Source: Apilactobacillus ozensis DSM 23829 = JCM 17196
GTDB taxonomy: Bacteria > Bacillota > Bacilli > Lactobacillales > Lactobacillaceae
Reading direction: 5' to 3'
Assembly: GCF_001435995.1 (NCBI RefSeq)
Contig: NZ_AYYQ01000002.1
Location: forward strand, 1 to 64,000
DNA: 64,000 bases
Positions 53,915-63,609 of the stretch are shown piece by piece (position 1 is the first letter of the stretch; every line of letters starts with the position of its first letter). A program made the translations under genes and the position numbers. The notes under the pieces are model-generated. The model saw only the letters and a program-made list of their open reading frames with translations. It made no database searches and was not told the origin of the DNA.

Positions 53915-54684
53915 TTGAATAGAAATTCGGCAATTATCTTGTCGATTTCTGGATTTTCATGTAGCATAGAATGTTCGGCAGATAGTGGTCCAGCTTTGTA
54001 TAAATGGAACTTATAGCTCTTAACATGTGGGGCAACTAATTTACCCATTGGCTTTACAATATCAACTGCTTCTTCAGCGTCAGTTCCAAAGTTATAAATC
54101 TCACCAGCAATGTTTAATACCTCTAAATTTTTAGGTAAATTTTTAACACGGGGATCTTTTTTGGGATAGTCATTAGCAATACTTACAAACTTATTTACTT
54201 TAGGAACATTTTTTTCATTTGGATGGTTAACCATATATTCATATGCAATTTGTCCACCGGAAGAGTGTCCAATTAAATTAACAGATTTAATATGGTAATT
54301 TTTATATAAGTATTTCATCACATTAGACATTTGGTAACTTTCTTTGATGGGATGCGTATTGTCAGAAAATAGTAGTTGTACTAATGGATTATTATTGCCT
54401 ACTTTAGCATACTGCTTAATCGTAGAAACTTTTCCATCACTAGAGATGTGTAATCTTAAAGTTCTTTTAGCTACCTTATGTTCGTTGAACTGTTCAATAA
54501 AATCATTAGTTGATACAGCATTTCCACCATATCCAGGTATGAATATGGTTGCGGTAGAAGTTTGTTTTACTTTTAAATCGTTTAGGACACTTCCTCTAAA
54601 TATCCAAAGAGTGCTCGTAATAAAAACTATAAATTCTACTAGTAGTACCAAACCAATTAGAATCTTTTTACGTTTATTGTGCAT
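53911..54684 (-). CDS. DUF915-family alpha/beta hydrolase
   Basis: 257 residues with an N-terminal membrane helix (about 8-28). The domain has the oxyanion stretch IFIPGYGGNAVSTNDFIEQF, the nucleophile Ser in LIGHSSGGQIAYEYM and the distal His in AGPLSAEHSMLHENP. It is probably extracellular and membrane-anchored or secreted; the substrate is unknown. RBS AAAGGAAG. It is divergent from the reductase gene. Confidence 0.85.
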   Translation of the reverse strand: MHNKRKKILIGLVLLVEFIVFITSTLWIFRGSVLNDLKVKQTSTATIFIPGYGGNAVSTNDFIEQFNEHKVAKRTLRLHISSDGKVSTIKQYAKVGNNNPLVQLLFSDNTHPIKESYQMSNVMKYLYKNYHIKSVNLIGHSSGGQIAYEYMVNHPNEKNVPKVNKFVSIANDYPKKDPRVKNLPKNLEVLNIAGEIYNFGTDAEEAVDIVKPMGKLVAPHVKSYKFHLYKAGPLSAEHSMLHENPEIDKIIAEFLFK

Positions 54685-54764
54685 TATTGTACTTCCTTTG
54701 CTAAAGTATAATTATATGACTAATAATATCTTAAATGAAAGTCAAATAAAAGGAGATAAACAAA

Positions 54765-55757
54765 ATGAATGAAAATATTTATGATATTACAATTATTGGT
54801 GGAGGGCCAATTGGAATGTTTGCCGGATTTTATTCAGGCCTTCGAAATGCTAAGTTTCAGATAATTGAAAGTCTCTCAGAATTGGGTGGACAAGTTAATG
54901 CTTTGTATCCGGAAAAGACAATCTTAGATGTAGCTGGTTTTACTGGTCTTACTGGAAGAGAGTTAATTAAAAATTTAAAGTCTCAATTATTGACCATGAA
55001 TCCGGAAATAAAATTAAATACAACCGTCAATGATGTGGAAAAGGTTGATAACTTATTTAAAATAACAACTGATAAGGAAATTACTAAAAGTCGTGCAATA
55101 ATTATTGCTACAGGTAATGGTTCCTTTAAGCCACGTAAACTGCTAGCTGAAAATGCTGATAAATTTGAGAATAAGCAAATTCAATACTTCATTAAAAACC
55201 TTGATGATTATAAAAATAAAACAGTTTTAGTTGCAGGAGGCGGAGATTCAGCAATTGACCAGGCTCTGATGTTAGAAAAAGTTGCTAAAAAAGTTTACTT
55301 ATTACATCGTCGAAATGAATTTCGCGGTTTAGAACGAATGGTTAGTACGTTAAAAGATTCATCAGTAGAACTTATTACACCGTATTTAATTAAAAAAGTT
55401 GAAGAAATTGACAATGGTCAAATTGAATTAATGGCTAAAAAGATGCGTACTGATGATGAATTTATCAACATTGATGTTGATAAAATGATTGTAAATTATG
55501 GCTTTATCGCAAACAATAAAGCCATGCAAGCTTGGAAAATTAATTTGGAATCTAACCATCGACTACTCGTGGTTGATGAAACCATGGCTACTAACATAAA
55601 AAATATTTATGCGATTGGAGATCAAGCTACCTATCAAGGTAAACAGACTATTATTGCGACTGGCTTGGGAGAAGTCCCATTGGCAGTCAATGGAATCATG
55701 CAAAACTTGTATCCAGACAGTAATGTTCCCATTCATAGTACACAGTTGTCTAAATAG
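54765..55757 (+). CDS. Ferredoxin/flavodoxin--NADP+ reductase (YumC-like)
   Basis: 330 residues. A thioredoxin-reductase-like flavoprotein: FAD motif IIGGGPIGMFAGFYSGLR at the N-terminus, the segment ESLSELGGQVNALYPEKTI typical of YumC-type reductases, NADPH motif VAGGGDSAIDQALML and the C-terminal FAD motif AIGDQATYQ. The CxxC of thioredoxin reductase is absent, which distinguishes this family. It supplies reduced flavodoxin or ferredoxin; the NrdI flavodoxin at 8 kb is a possible partner. No terminator is evident after it. Confidence 0.9.
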   Translation: MNENIYDITIIGGGPIGMFAGFYSGLRNAKFQIIESLSELGGQVNALYPEKTILDVAGFTGLTGRELIKNLKSQLLTMNPEIKLNTTVNDVEKVDNLFKITTDKEITKSRAIIIATGNGSFKPRKLLAENADKFENKQIQYFIKNLDDYKNKTVLVAGGGDSAIDQALMLEKVAKKVYLLHRRNEFRGLERMVSTLKDSSVELITPYLIKKVEEIDNGQIELMAKKMRTDDEFINIDVDKMIVNYGFIANNKAMQAWKINLESNHRLLVVDETMATNIKNIYAIGDQATYQGKQTIIATGLGEVPLAVNGIMQNLYPDSNVPIHSTQLSK

Positions 55758-55760
55758 TTC

Positions 55761-56498
55761 CTATTTATGTTTAATCTCTTTTTCTAATTTTTTAACTTCT
55801 TTAGTTAAATTATTAATTTGAGTCATCATTTGGGTCATTTGATCATTATAGTCTTTATTATTTTTATCACTATTAGTGAAAAAATCAGTAATCGTAGAAG
55901 TTAACAAACCAATAAAACCAATTCCGCCAATCATTAGGAATGCAGCAACTAATTTTCCACCTAACGTATGTGGTGAAATATCACCGTAACCGACAGTAGT
56001 AGCAGTTGTAATTGACCACCATAAAGCAGTTGCTAAGTCGTAATTCTCAAAATGTGCGAACAGTAGTGAACTGATTATTAAAATTAAAATACTGACTGAA
56101 AATAAATATATGAATCCAGTGTCGTATATAAATCGATGTGTTTCACTCGTGAACTTGCCATCAATACCTATTTTCCAAAGTAAGTTATATTTTCTAATTA
56201 TTCTAATAATTCGATATAACCTGAAAAATACAAAAATAGGGTGACCTGGAATTAGTGATATTAAATCTAAAGCGGTTTCTAACAAATAATGTTTTTTATT
56301 TTTAGCAATCGCAAACCTAACTAAATAGTCAATAATATAAAAAATCCAAATTCCAAAATAAATCCATTTAATGGGATTCTCATATATATCAACAACTTTT
56401 AAATAGTCTAATAGGACCATTACTGATGATAATGAAGCGATTATTACGATAGATATATCGTATGAAAGTTCTAAATTATATGCAGATTTATATTTCAT
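55761..56498 (-). CDS. Voltage-gated-type potassium channel
   Basis: 245 residues. Six hydrophobic segments, with an S4-like basic helix FFRLYRIIRIIRKY (about 91-104). The pore selectivity filter TTVGYGD is at 167-173. A C-terminal coiled coil follows (about 215-245; MTQMMTQINNLTKEVKKLEKEIKHK is the heptad-rich tail, given here only by its first and last residues in function). There is no RCK domain. Probably K+ conduction and membrane potential control. It is convergent with the reductase gene, only 3 bases apart. Confidence 0.88.
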   Translation of the reverse strand: MKYKSAYNLELSYDISIVIIASLSSVMVLLDYLKVVDIYENPIKWIYFGIWIFYIIDYLVRFAIAKNKKHYLLETALDLISLIPGHPIFVFFRLYRIIRIIRKYNLLWKIGIDGKFTSETHRFIYDTGFIYLFSVSILILIISSLLFAHFENYDLATALWWSITTATTVGYGDISPHTLGGKLVAAFLMIGGIGFIGLLTSTITDFFTNSDKNNKDYNDQMTQMMTQINNLTKEVKKLEKEIKHK

Positions 56499-56564
56499 AT
56501 ATCACACCTGTTAAATATTTATATACTAACAATTAAAAATAGACCTGTTTTAATAAATAAGCAA

Positions 56565-56603
56565 TAAAAAAACCAATAATATAATAAATATTATTGGTTT
56601 TTT
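56565..56603 (-). terminator. Terminator after ltaS
   Basis: AAAAAAACCAATAATA pairs with TATTATTGGTTTTTTT around a 7-base loop. Confidence 0.9.
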
Positions 56604-56605
56604 TA

Positions 56606-58741
56606 TTATTTACCTTGATTAGTATCTGGATTAACAATTTTAATTCGATTAGAATCAGTAACTTGATGTTTAGCCTCTGGAGCATCTGTTTTGTACAAGC
56701 CAGTGGTAGACTTATCACCATTTTTTGAAACTAAACTAGTCGATTTTTTACCTAATTTATCTTCGATTTTGCGTTCTTTAGATAATCCATTAGAATAATT
56801 GTATTTTCTTGGATCGACTGGTGTAAAGTCCTTTAATTTGTAAAATCTTAGTAAGTTTTCCTGATTTAAAGAATCCGATAAACTTAACTCATTATTTACT
56901 TTATCTTGAATTTTACTAAATTTTTTATCTTGTTGCTTATTAGGTGATATTAATTTGCCAGTTTTATTGCTATAAATATTGCCATTAATTCCAGTATAGT
57001 CAGGGGTAACCCAGTCACGATCTCTAAATGCTACCACTGAATCATGTTGGTCGGAAAATAGGTCGGTTCCAAATTGAATATAGTTTTTAGTATTGATACC
57101 TAACAAATGCATCAATGTAGGTAAGACATCAATTTCACCGCCATAAGTATGACTAACATGGCCATTTTTAATACCGGGAATATTAAACATTAATGGGACT
57201 CTTTGTAGTTGAGCATTATCAAAATTATTCCAGTCGTCTGGATTTTTACCTAATATATTAGCCAAGTTATTATTCTCAGAATTGGAAATTCCGTAGTGGT
57301 CACCGTATAACATAATCATTGAATTTTTAAGTAATCCCGATTTTTTGAGATAGGCATAAAATTCTTTAACAGCTTGATCTAAATAATTGGCAGTTTTAAA
57401 GTAATTATCAGTTGAAGTACTACCAGTATTAGGTACTTTAAATTTGGAATCCTCACTATCCAAACTATATGGGAAATGATTAGTTACGGTAATATATTTA
57501 GCATAAAAAGGTTGTTGCAGTTCTTGCAGATACTTAATTGAATCTTTAAATAATAATTTATCTTTAAGGCCATATCCAAGGGACTTATCGCCAGAAACAT
57601 CGTAATAACTAGCATCAAAAAAGTATTGATAACCCATGTTTTTGTAAACATTATTACGATTCCAAAAACTAGCTACATTTCCATGAAATACAGCACTAGT
57701 ATAGTTACCTTGTTGATTTAAAATGGCTGGTGCGGCTTGGAAAGTGTTGTCACTACCGAATTGAGTAAATAATGAACCTTGTGGCAAGCCAAAGGTACTT
57801 GTTTCTAACATATTTTCAGCATCTGAAGTTTTACCTTGACCAACTTGATGGAAAAAGTTGTCAAATGAGTACGTTGATTTACTATGGAACAACTTATTTA
57901 AAAATGGCGTGACTTCTTTACCATTTATTTTTTTATCAATTAAGAATTGTTGAAAACTTTCTAGATGAATAATAATTACGTTACGTCCTTTAGCAACACC
58001 AAACATTTTGGGATTAGGCTTTGCGTAATGGTCTTGAGTATATTTTAAGACATTATCAAATTGGGACTTAGTGGCCATAGCTCTAAGATCTTTATTGTGT
58101 TGCTGTTTAATAGCATCATATACTGTAAAAGAGTCTAAGCCTAAATATTTTACAATGTAAGTTCTATCAAATGTACGAGTTAGTAGTTGTGGACGATCCA
58201 TTTCGCCCAATGATAAATTAATTGAGAATAGTGCAATTGCCATGGATGAAATAGCGGCCCCTTTTTTTAGACTACGCTTATTTTGATCCATTTTGATTAC
58301 CTTAAATAGCAATAATAGCAATACAATAACTATATCTATCCAATAAAAAACATCATGAGGCATAGTCAAAGCTAATGATGCTCCACTTAGTCCTTGATTA
58401 ACTTTTGAATATCCAGTCATTGTACTAACTGTCATAAAATCAGTAAATTCTCTGAAATAAATTACGTTTAGATATAGAAGCACAGTGTTTAATATATCTA
58501 AAATAATTGCAGCAATATAAAACATACGATTTGATTTTATGTATAGTGCAATACTAAAAATTAAAACTGTGGTTGCGATGGGATTAATTAAGGCAATTAA
58601 TAGTTCAAAAAAATTATTAATACCTAGTTGAAAATCAGTAAAATATGCATATACGGTTTTTAACCAAAATAGACCTACTAATAACCAAAAAAAGCCGATT
58701 CTTTGATTTAAATTATTTTTAATTTTATTTATTAAATTCAA
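56606..58741 (-). CDS. ltaS: Lipoteichoic acid synthase family protein
   Basis: 711 residues, TTG start with AAAGGAG 8 bases upstream. Five N-terminal membrane helices (about 17-185) and an extracellular sulfatase-fold domain that polymerises glycerol-phosphate on lipoteichoic acid. E261 (HLESFQQF) and the catalytic T305 (GQGKTSDAE) match the known manganese and threonine positions; LYGDHYGIS supplies further metal ligands. The C-terminus (about 630-711) is Lys/Asn-rich. The gene stands alone with its own terminator. Confidence 0.92.
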   Translation of the reverse strand: MNLINKIKNNLNQRIGFFWLLVGLFWLKTVYAYFTDFQLGINNFFELLIALINPIATTVLIFSIALYIKSNRMFYIAAIILDILNTVLLYLNVIYFREFTDFMTVSTMTGYSKVNQGLSGASLALTMPHDVFYWIDIVIVLLLLLFKVIKMDQNKRSLKKGAAISSMAIALFSINLSLGEMDRPQLLTRTFDRTYIVKYLGLDSFTVYDAIKQQHNKDLRAMATKSQFDNVLKYTQDHYAKPNPKMFGVAKGRNVIIIHLESFQQFLIDKKINGKEVTPFLNKLFHSKSTYSFDNFFHQVGQGKTSDAENMLETSTFGLPQGSLFTQFGSDNTFQAAPAILNQQGNYTSAVFHGNVASFWNRNNVYKNMGYQYFFDASYYDVSGDKSLGYGLKDKLLFKDSIKYLQELQQPFYAKYITVTNHFPYSLDSEDSKFKVPNTGSTSTDNYFKTANYLDQAVKEFYAYLKKSGLLKNSMIMLYGDHYGISNSENNNLANILGKNPDDWNNFDNAQLQRVPLMFNIPGIKNGHVSHTYGGEIDVLPTLMHLLGINTKNYIQFGTDLFSDQHDSVVAFRDRDWVTPDYTGINGNIYSNKTGKLISPNKQQDKKFSKIQDKVNNELSLSDSLNQENLLRFYKLKDFTPVDPRKYNYSNGLSKERKIEDKLGKKSTSLVSKNGDKSTTGLYKTDAPEAKHQVTDSNRIKIVNPDTNQGK

Positions 58742-58947
58742 TATTGTGACTCCTTTAGTGTCTTTTTAAACTACTTAATACTAACAGAATTAAACATAAA
58801 ATGAAGATTGTTTTTAAATGTTTAACAAAAATACATAAAACATTAACTATATGTAGTATAATTTACTATTATAACACTATATATAGTTGCAAAAAAATCA
58901 AAAAGAAGTATTATTATAAGTATAAAGATTACTCGGGGGTATGTTTT

Positions 58948-59217
58948 TTGGAAAATATTGTTAATCAAAATGCTAAGTTAAAAGTTTATACCAGTAATGA
59001 TAAATTTATTAAATGTACTCCCGAAATGATTCATAATATATTACTATTATACACAAAAAATTTAGAAGCAATTGTGCGAACAGAGCGTTTAGTAACAGTT
59101 CAGTTAGCTAACTATTCGTCAATTAAGCTCAACGATTTAAATGTTATGATTTATGAATCTTTAGAAAAACTAAGGTATCATGATGTTGCTGAAAACTATT
59201 ACAGACTTAATTTATAA
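58948..59217 (+). CDS. Small hypothetical protein of 89 residues
   Basis: The likely start is TTG 58948, preceded by GGGGG at 8 bases; a longer open frame from 58801 encodes an implausible Tyr/Lys-rich AT tract. The protein has no membrane segment and contains KCTPEMIHNILLLYTKNLEAIVRTERLV. I do not recognise it. It has its own terminator and an AT-rich upstream region of about 200 bases with two inverted repeats. Confidence 0.5.
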   Translation: MENIVNQNAKLKVYTSNDKFIKCTPEMIHNILLLYTKNLEAIVRTERLVTVQLANYSSIKLNDLNVMIYESLEKLRYHDVAENYYRLNL

Positions 59218-59225
59218 TTAAAAAT

Positions 59226-59255
59226 AAAAAGCACTCTAACAAAAGAGTGCTTTTT
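59226..59255. terminator. Bidirectional terminator, small protein and NlpC/P60 genes
   Basis: AAAAAGCACTCT pairs with AGAGTGCTTTTT around a short loop. Confidence 0.9.
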
Positions 59256-59265
59256 ATGTATGGAA

Positions 59266-59733
59266 TTAAGCTAACTTTCCATATCCAACTAAGTTCCACC
59301 AAGGAGCATTGATATTTTCAGTAACAACACCACGGTTTTGGGCGTCAATCATTTTTCCGTTACCTACGTAAATACCTACATGGTAAACGTTACTTCTTGA
59401 ACTACCGAAGAAAACTAAATCACCCTTGTCTGCATTCTTAGCTGATACGCGTTTTGAATCATTATATTGTGCTTGTGCCGTTCTAGGTAATTGAACATTT
59501 AAGGCTTTTTTATAAACATAACTAGTAAAGCCTGAACAATCGAAAACGTTAGGACCAACTGCTCCATATACATATGATGAACCTAACTTATCCTGAGCAA
59601 CATCATATGCTTGAGCAAAATCTTGGTCTGAAATATCTGCTTTAGCATTAATATTTGACATACCTAATCCTGAAACTAAAAGTGTTGTACAAGCTACAAT
59701 GCTAATTACGAATTTCTTTAACTGTTTTCTCAT
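59266..59733 (-). CDS. Secreted NlpC/P60 peptidoglycan endopeptidase
   Basis: 155 residues, a minimal form with a signal peptide (about 1-32, ending NAKA) and directly the NlpC/P60 domain. The catalytic Cys is in VFDCSGFTSYVYKK, the His in NVYHVGIYVGNGKM, with the third residue shortly after. No LysM or SH3 binding domain, unlike many relatives. It cleaves gamma-D-glutamyl bonds in muropeptides and probably helps in cell separation. RBS GAGG. Confidence 0.9.
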   Translation of the reverse strand: MRKQLKKFVISIVACTTLLVSGLGMSNINAKADISDQDFAQAYDVAQDKLGSSYVYGAVGPNVFDCSGFTSYVYKKALNVQLPRTAQAQYNDSKRVSAKNADKGDLVFFGSSRSNVYHVGIYVGNGKMIDAQNRGVVTENINAPWWNLVGYGKLA

Positions 59734-59932
59734 AAAAATTAATTACCTCGTTTTCATATTTGTTACTAACAACTATAGTAAAAGATTATGACAAAACTGT
59801 AACAAAGCTGTTGCAAATCAATTAAATCAAGGTTTCATCACTGTAATTTAATTGATTTGTAATACTAAATGATTAATTCTCGAATATGTGTTAAATTATT
59901 TCTTGTATATAAACTAAAAGTGGGGTGGATAT

Positions 59933-60352
59933 ATGATTCCATCGACAGTTCAATTTAAAAAGCTTATTTTTAAGATAGGTGAGGTAAGTAAAATGATTGA
60001 CGTTTCGCCTCGCCAAATAAGATACTGGGAATCTAAAGGTTGCATTGAATCTTTGCGTGGCAACGAAAATAGTTCTAGAGTTTATGACTTTCATAATTTT
60101 ATGAAAATTAGTTCAATTAAATATTTTTTAGATCAAGGATATACGTTACAGGGAGCCATTGATCAAACAAAAAATCACATTAAAAATATGGATTTTCTAA
60201 GAAAATTTCTAGAAAAATCATATCATGGAATTCAAGAATTAGATGGTGAAATGGCAGTCAACTTAGGCTTTTTTAATGCTGAAAAGTCTGAAATATTATA
60301 CGGAATGCTTAACGAAAATGATGAAATTGAATATAGAGTTATAAAAAAATAA
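59933..60352 (+). CDS. MerR-family regulator (GlnR/TnrA-like)
   Basis: 139 residues. The N-terminal MerR helix-turn-helix (about 14-80; FKIGEVSKMIDVSPRQIRYWESKG, then SSRVYDFHNF) resembles GlnR. No glnA follows, so it is a paralogue and not the operon GlnR. It may recognise similar TGT/ACA operators; a GlnR box lies before amtB. ATG start with GGGGTGG. A terminator separates it from the ABC genes. Confidence 0.85.
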   Translation: MIPSTVQFKKLIFKIGEVSKMIDVSPRQIRYWESKGCIESLRGNENSSRVYDFHNFMKISSIKYFLDQGYTLQGAIDQTKNHIKNMDFLRKFLEKSYHGIQELDGEMAVNLGFFNAEKSEILYGMLNENDEIEYRVIKK

Positions 60353-60384
60353 CGTGTACTTAAAATGAGTACACGTTATTTTTT
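60343..60384. terminator. Bidirectional terminator, MerR and ABC permease genes
   Basis: AAAAAAATAACGTGTACT pairs with AGTACACGTTATTTTTT around a 7-base loop. Confidence 0.9.
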
Positions 60385-61630
60385 ATCTGTATCTGAAACC
60401 ATCTCTTAAACGAATTAAAAAACTGTTATTGCTATTTTGTAGCATTAAACCTTTATAAGATCTACCAATAAACCATGATATCGAAACGATTGTAACCACT
60501 AAGATTATGATAGAAATACATACTTCACTGATTCCAACATTTCCGTTGATTATTCTTGTTGGCATGAAATAGTTTGAAAGTAATGGTACGTATGAACAAA
60601 TTTTATAAAACAAACTATTAGGGAATTGCTGGAAAGCATTTGATAATAAGAAAGCAACAATTGAAACTAATACGACTGGTTGGGCTGCTTTATTTGCATC
60701 TGAAGCTTTAACGACTAGTGCTCCACATACAGCAGATAAAATTACATATAAAATGATTCCTAAGATTGTATACAATAATGGAATTCCTAGTAAATTATTA
60801 ATTACTAAATTTATAAAGTGTTGATTTTCCTTAATAAGCGGATTACCTGCATTTAATTCATAAACGACAATTCCACTAATTATATATATACCAATTTGAG
60901 TTAAAATTAACGCAGCAATAGCAGTTATCTTTCCAATAAAATATTTCATCGCAGTGGTACTTGAGAAAATGACTTCAATAATTTTAGAGCCTTTTTCATT
61001 TGCGATAGCTTGAGCTGTAATGGAACTATAAATTATTAAAATAAAGTACATTGCAAATATGCAAATCGTTATAGATAAATGTTTAGCATCTTTATTTTCA
61101 TCATAACCATGATTGGATTTACTTGAAACAGTTGACTTAAATATGGGTTGATTATTCATAATTTTTGCTTGTTTCACATTTAAGCTAGCGTTATCAGCAT
61201 TTAATTTGTTTTGTACAGTATGAATATAATTTATGACGTGATTTTTAACATCTGAGTCCATATCATCGTTTCCATGATATGTTGCCGTAATTTGTTTCCC
61301 GTTATTGTTTAAACTTACATACCCATCAATATCACCATTCTTCACGGCATTTTTGGCTTGCTTTTCGTTATTTATTTTATGATCCATATCTTTAGGGTAT
61401 TCTTTTACAAAATTATTTCTTATTTGAGTTTGATTGGAAATTAAAGCAGTTGAAGGTTCGTTATCTTCACCTGATGACGAGCTGCTACTATTACTCATCA
61501 TCGTAATAGGTATCATGACGAGTAGCGCTAATACTAATGGCAAAAAGGCACTTAATAAGAAAGTTATTGATTTTATTTGTGATTTGTAAGTTTCACTAAT
61601 AATTACCCATAATTTATTCAATGTGTTCAC
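60383..61630 (-). CDS. ABC-2-type permease (NatB-like)
   Basis: 415 residues. One N-terminal membrane helix (about 20-45), a large extracytoplasmic loop (about 50-175; rich in Asn/Lys) and a cluster of about five helices after 175. This layout matches NatB/YhaP-type Na+ or drug export permeases. It begins inside the end of the ATPase gene (17-base overlap), so the two subunits are coupled. Substrate unknown. Confidence 0.85.
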   Translation of the reverse strand: MNTLNKLWVIISETYKSQIKSITFLLSAFLPLVLALLVMIPITMMSNSSSSSSGEDNEPSTALISNQTQIRNNFVKEYPKDMDHKINNEKQAKNAVKNGDIDGYVSLNNNGKQITATYHGNDDMDSDVKNHVINYIHTVQNKLNADNASLNVKQAKIMNNQPIFKSTVSSKSNHGYDENKDAKHLSITICIFAMYFILIIYSSITAQAIANEKGSKIIEVIFSSTTAMKYFIGKITAIAALILTQIGIYIISGIVVYELNAGNPLIKENQHFINLVINNLLGIPLLYTILGIILYVILSAVCGALVVKASDANKAAQPVVLVSIVAFLLSNAFQQFPNSLFYKICSYVPLLSNYFMPTRIINGNVGISEVCISIIILVVTIVSISWFIGRSYKGLMLQNSNNSFLIRLRDGFRYR

Positions 61631-62510
61631 CTGCTTTCATTTTAAAAATTTCATCTAGGGTAGGTGGTTCTTGACTGAATTGATCAGTGTATTGATTACC
61701 AACTAATTTTTCGAAAATTTCTTTACCGGCTGATTCGTTATCAAGCTGAATGAGGTAGTGATTTTTAAATCTAGTTTGTACTGATTTTATATGATCGAGC
61801 CATAATAATTCTTCACGAGTTTTATCAGTACTGATGTACAACTTGGTTTTTCCAAAACTATCTCTAATTTCTTGGGTGTCGCCATTTAGAACAACATTTC
61901 CGTTATTTAACATGACTAGTCGGTCACATAGTTCTTGAACGTTTTGCATGTTGTGACTGGAAAAAATAATAGTTGCCCCGTTATCTTTGGCTAAAAAGAT
62001 TTCTCTTTTTAATAAATCAGCATTTACAGGGTCAAGACCACTAAAGGGTTCATCTAAAATAATTAATTTAGGCTCATGAATTAGTGTACATATTAATTGA
62101 ATCTTTTGCTGGTTCCCTTTTGATAATGATTTAATTTTGCTTTTTTTAGTTCCTTTAACTTCAAATCGATTCAGCCAATCATCAATTTTAGGTTTAATTT
62201 CCGCTACGGTTTTATTTTTAAGCCTAGCTAAATAAATAATTTGTTGTTCAATAGTTAAGTTAATCATTAAACTACGTTCTTCCGGTAAATATCCAATGTC
62301 ATTAAAATCGTTTTCAGTAATTTGATGACCATTCCATTTTATATCACCGTCGTAATTGATGAAATTTAGAATACTGTGAAAGGTGGTTGATTTACCAGCT
62401 CCATTTTGTCCAATAAGGCCGGTTATGTGTCCAGCTTGAGCTATGAAGTTGACGTTTGATAATGCTGTTACATTTTCGAAAACTTTATGTAGATTTTTAA
62501 TTTCCAACAT
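61614..62510 (-). CDS. ABC transporter ATP-binding protein (NatA-like)
   Basis: 298 residues from ATG 62508-62510, with AGGAGGG upstream. Walker A GQNGAGKST, signature LSKGNQQKIQ, Walker B LIILDEPFSGLDP and the H-loop SSHNMQ are all present. The C-terminal extension (about 215-298) is typical of NatA-type exporters. With the overlapping permease gene it forms a two-component exporter. Confidence 0.92.
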   Translation of the reverse strand: MLEIKNLHKVFENVTALSNVNFIAQAGHITGLIGQNGAGKSTTFHSILNFINYDGDIKWNGHQITENDFNDIGYLPEERSLMINLTIEQQIIYLARLKNKTVAEIKPKIDDWLNRFEVKGTKKSKIKSLSKGNQQKIQLICTLIHEPKLIILDEPFSGLDPVNADLLKREIFLAKDNGATIIFSSHNMQNVQELCDRLVMLNNGNVVLNGDTQEIRDSFGKTKLYISTDKTREELLWLDHIKSVQTRFKNHYLIQLDNESAGKEIFEKLVGNQYTDQFSQEPPTLDEIFKMKAGEHIE

Positions 62511-62706
62511 AATTAATCCCTCCTTGCTGCTTAGAATAGCTAATGAACACTTATAAAGCAAGCTTAAATTTTAAGCATTTGCAAATTATCGTATTTTATT
62601 TACTGATATTTACCACTTATTTACTAATTATTACCGCTTGAAAAAAATTCATTACACAAATCAACAATTACCATAAAATATTAGTTATTGAGAAGGAGGA
62701 TTAATT

Positions 62707-63609
62707 ATGAGAATATTGGAAGCTAAAAATTTAACCAAGATTATTGCAGGCAAAACAATTGTTAATAATATAAACATAGAAATTAATAGTGGGCGGTTGG
62801 TAGCTTTGTTAGGAGTCAACGGTGCTGGAAAGTCTACGACGATTAAAATGCTAACTGGAATAAATTCGCCTACTTCTGGGGATGTTGAAATTGATGGAAT
62901 CAAGCCCATTAATAAATCTTTTAGTCATAAGATTGGAGTAGTTTTTCAAAATAGTATTCTAGATGCTGATTTAACTGTAAAAAATAATCTCTGGACTAGA
63001 GCCAAAATGTATAAAAATATCGATAAAAATTATGTAAATAGCTTGATTGAAGAACTTGGATTACAAGGCATTTTAAATCAGAAATATAAAACGTTATCGG
63101 GTGGTCAACGTAGAAAAGTTGATATTGTCAGGGCTTTAGTACATAAGCCTAAAGTATTATTTTTAGATGAACCATCAACGGGCTTAGATATTCAAACTAG
63201 ATCCAAAATATGGCAATTCATAAATAATTTAAAAATTAAATATCAGTTAACTATACTTTTAACAACTCATTATCTAGAGGAAACTGAGCAATCAGATTAC
63301 GTGTATGTAATTAGTAATGGAAAAATATTAGCTGCAGATAATGTATCAAATCTAAAAGCAAAATATGCTGAGAATACTTTAAAAGTTAGGTTTAAAGATA
63401 ATTCAAAGGGCATTCAATTTTTAAATGAAAATGCCATAGCATATCGCTTAGTACATAATAAGTATTTGCTTTCAATACCAGATGACGTTTCTGCCATCAG
63501 AATAATTAGTGCAATGCAATCTAATGTTTTTGATTTTGAGTATCAACACGGGACCATGAACGATGTATTTCTGAACTTAACAGGAAGTAGGTTGGATGAA
63601 AATGATTAA
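62707..63609 (+). CDS. ABC transporter ATP-binding protein (second system)
   Basis: 300 residues. Walker A GVNGAGKST, signature LSGGQRRKVD, Walker B VLFLDEPSTGLD and H-loop TTHYLEE are present, as in DrrA/CcmA-type exporters. Strong RBS AAGGAGG. It is divergent from the NatA-like operon. Its stop overlaps the start of the next permease gene by 8 bases. Confidence 0.92.
   Translation: MRILEAKNLTKIIAGKTIVNNINIEINSGRLVALLGVNGAGKSTTIKMLTGINSPTSGDVEIDGIKPINKSFSHKIGVVFQNSILDADLTVKNNLWTRAKMYKNIDKNYVNSLIEELGLQGILNQKYKTLSGGQRRKVDIVRALVHKPKVLFLDEPSTGLDIQTRSKIWQFINNLKIKYQLTILLTTHYLEETEQSDYVYVISNGKILAADNVSNLKAKYAENTLKVRFKDNSKGIQFLNENAIAYRLVHNKYLLSIPDDVSAIRIISAMQSNVFDFEYQHGTMNDVFLNLTGSRLDEND

Noticed and set aside
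58801..58947. N-terminal extension of the 89-residue protein from 58801
   Set aside because: The stretch is AT-rich, Tyr/Lys-biased and has no RBS; TTG 58948 has GGGGG at the right distance.
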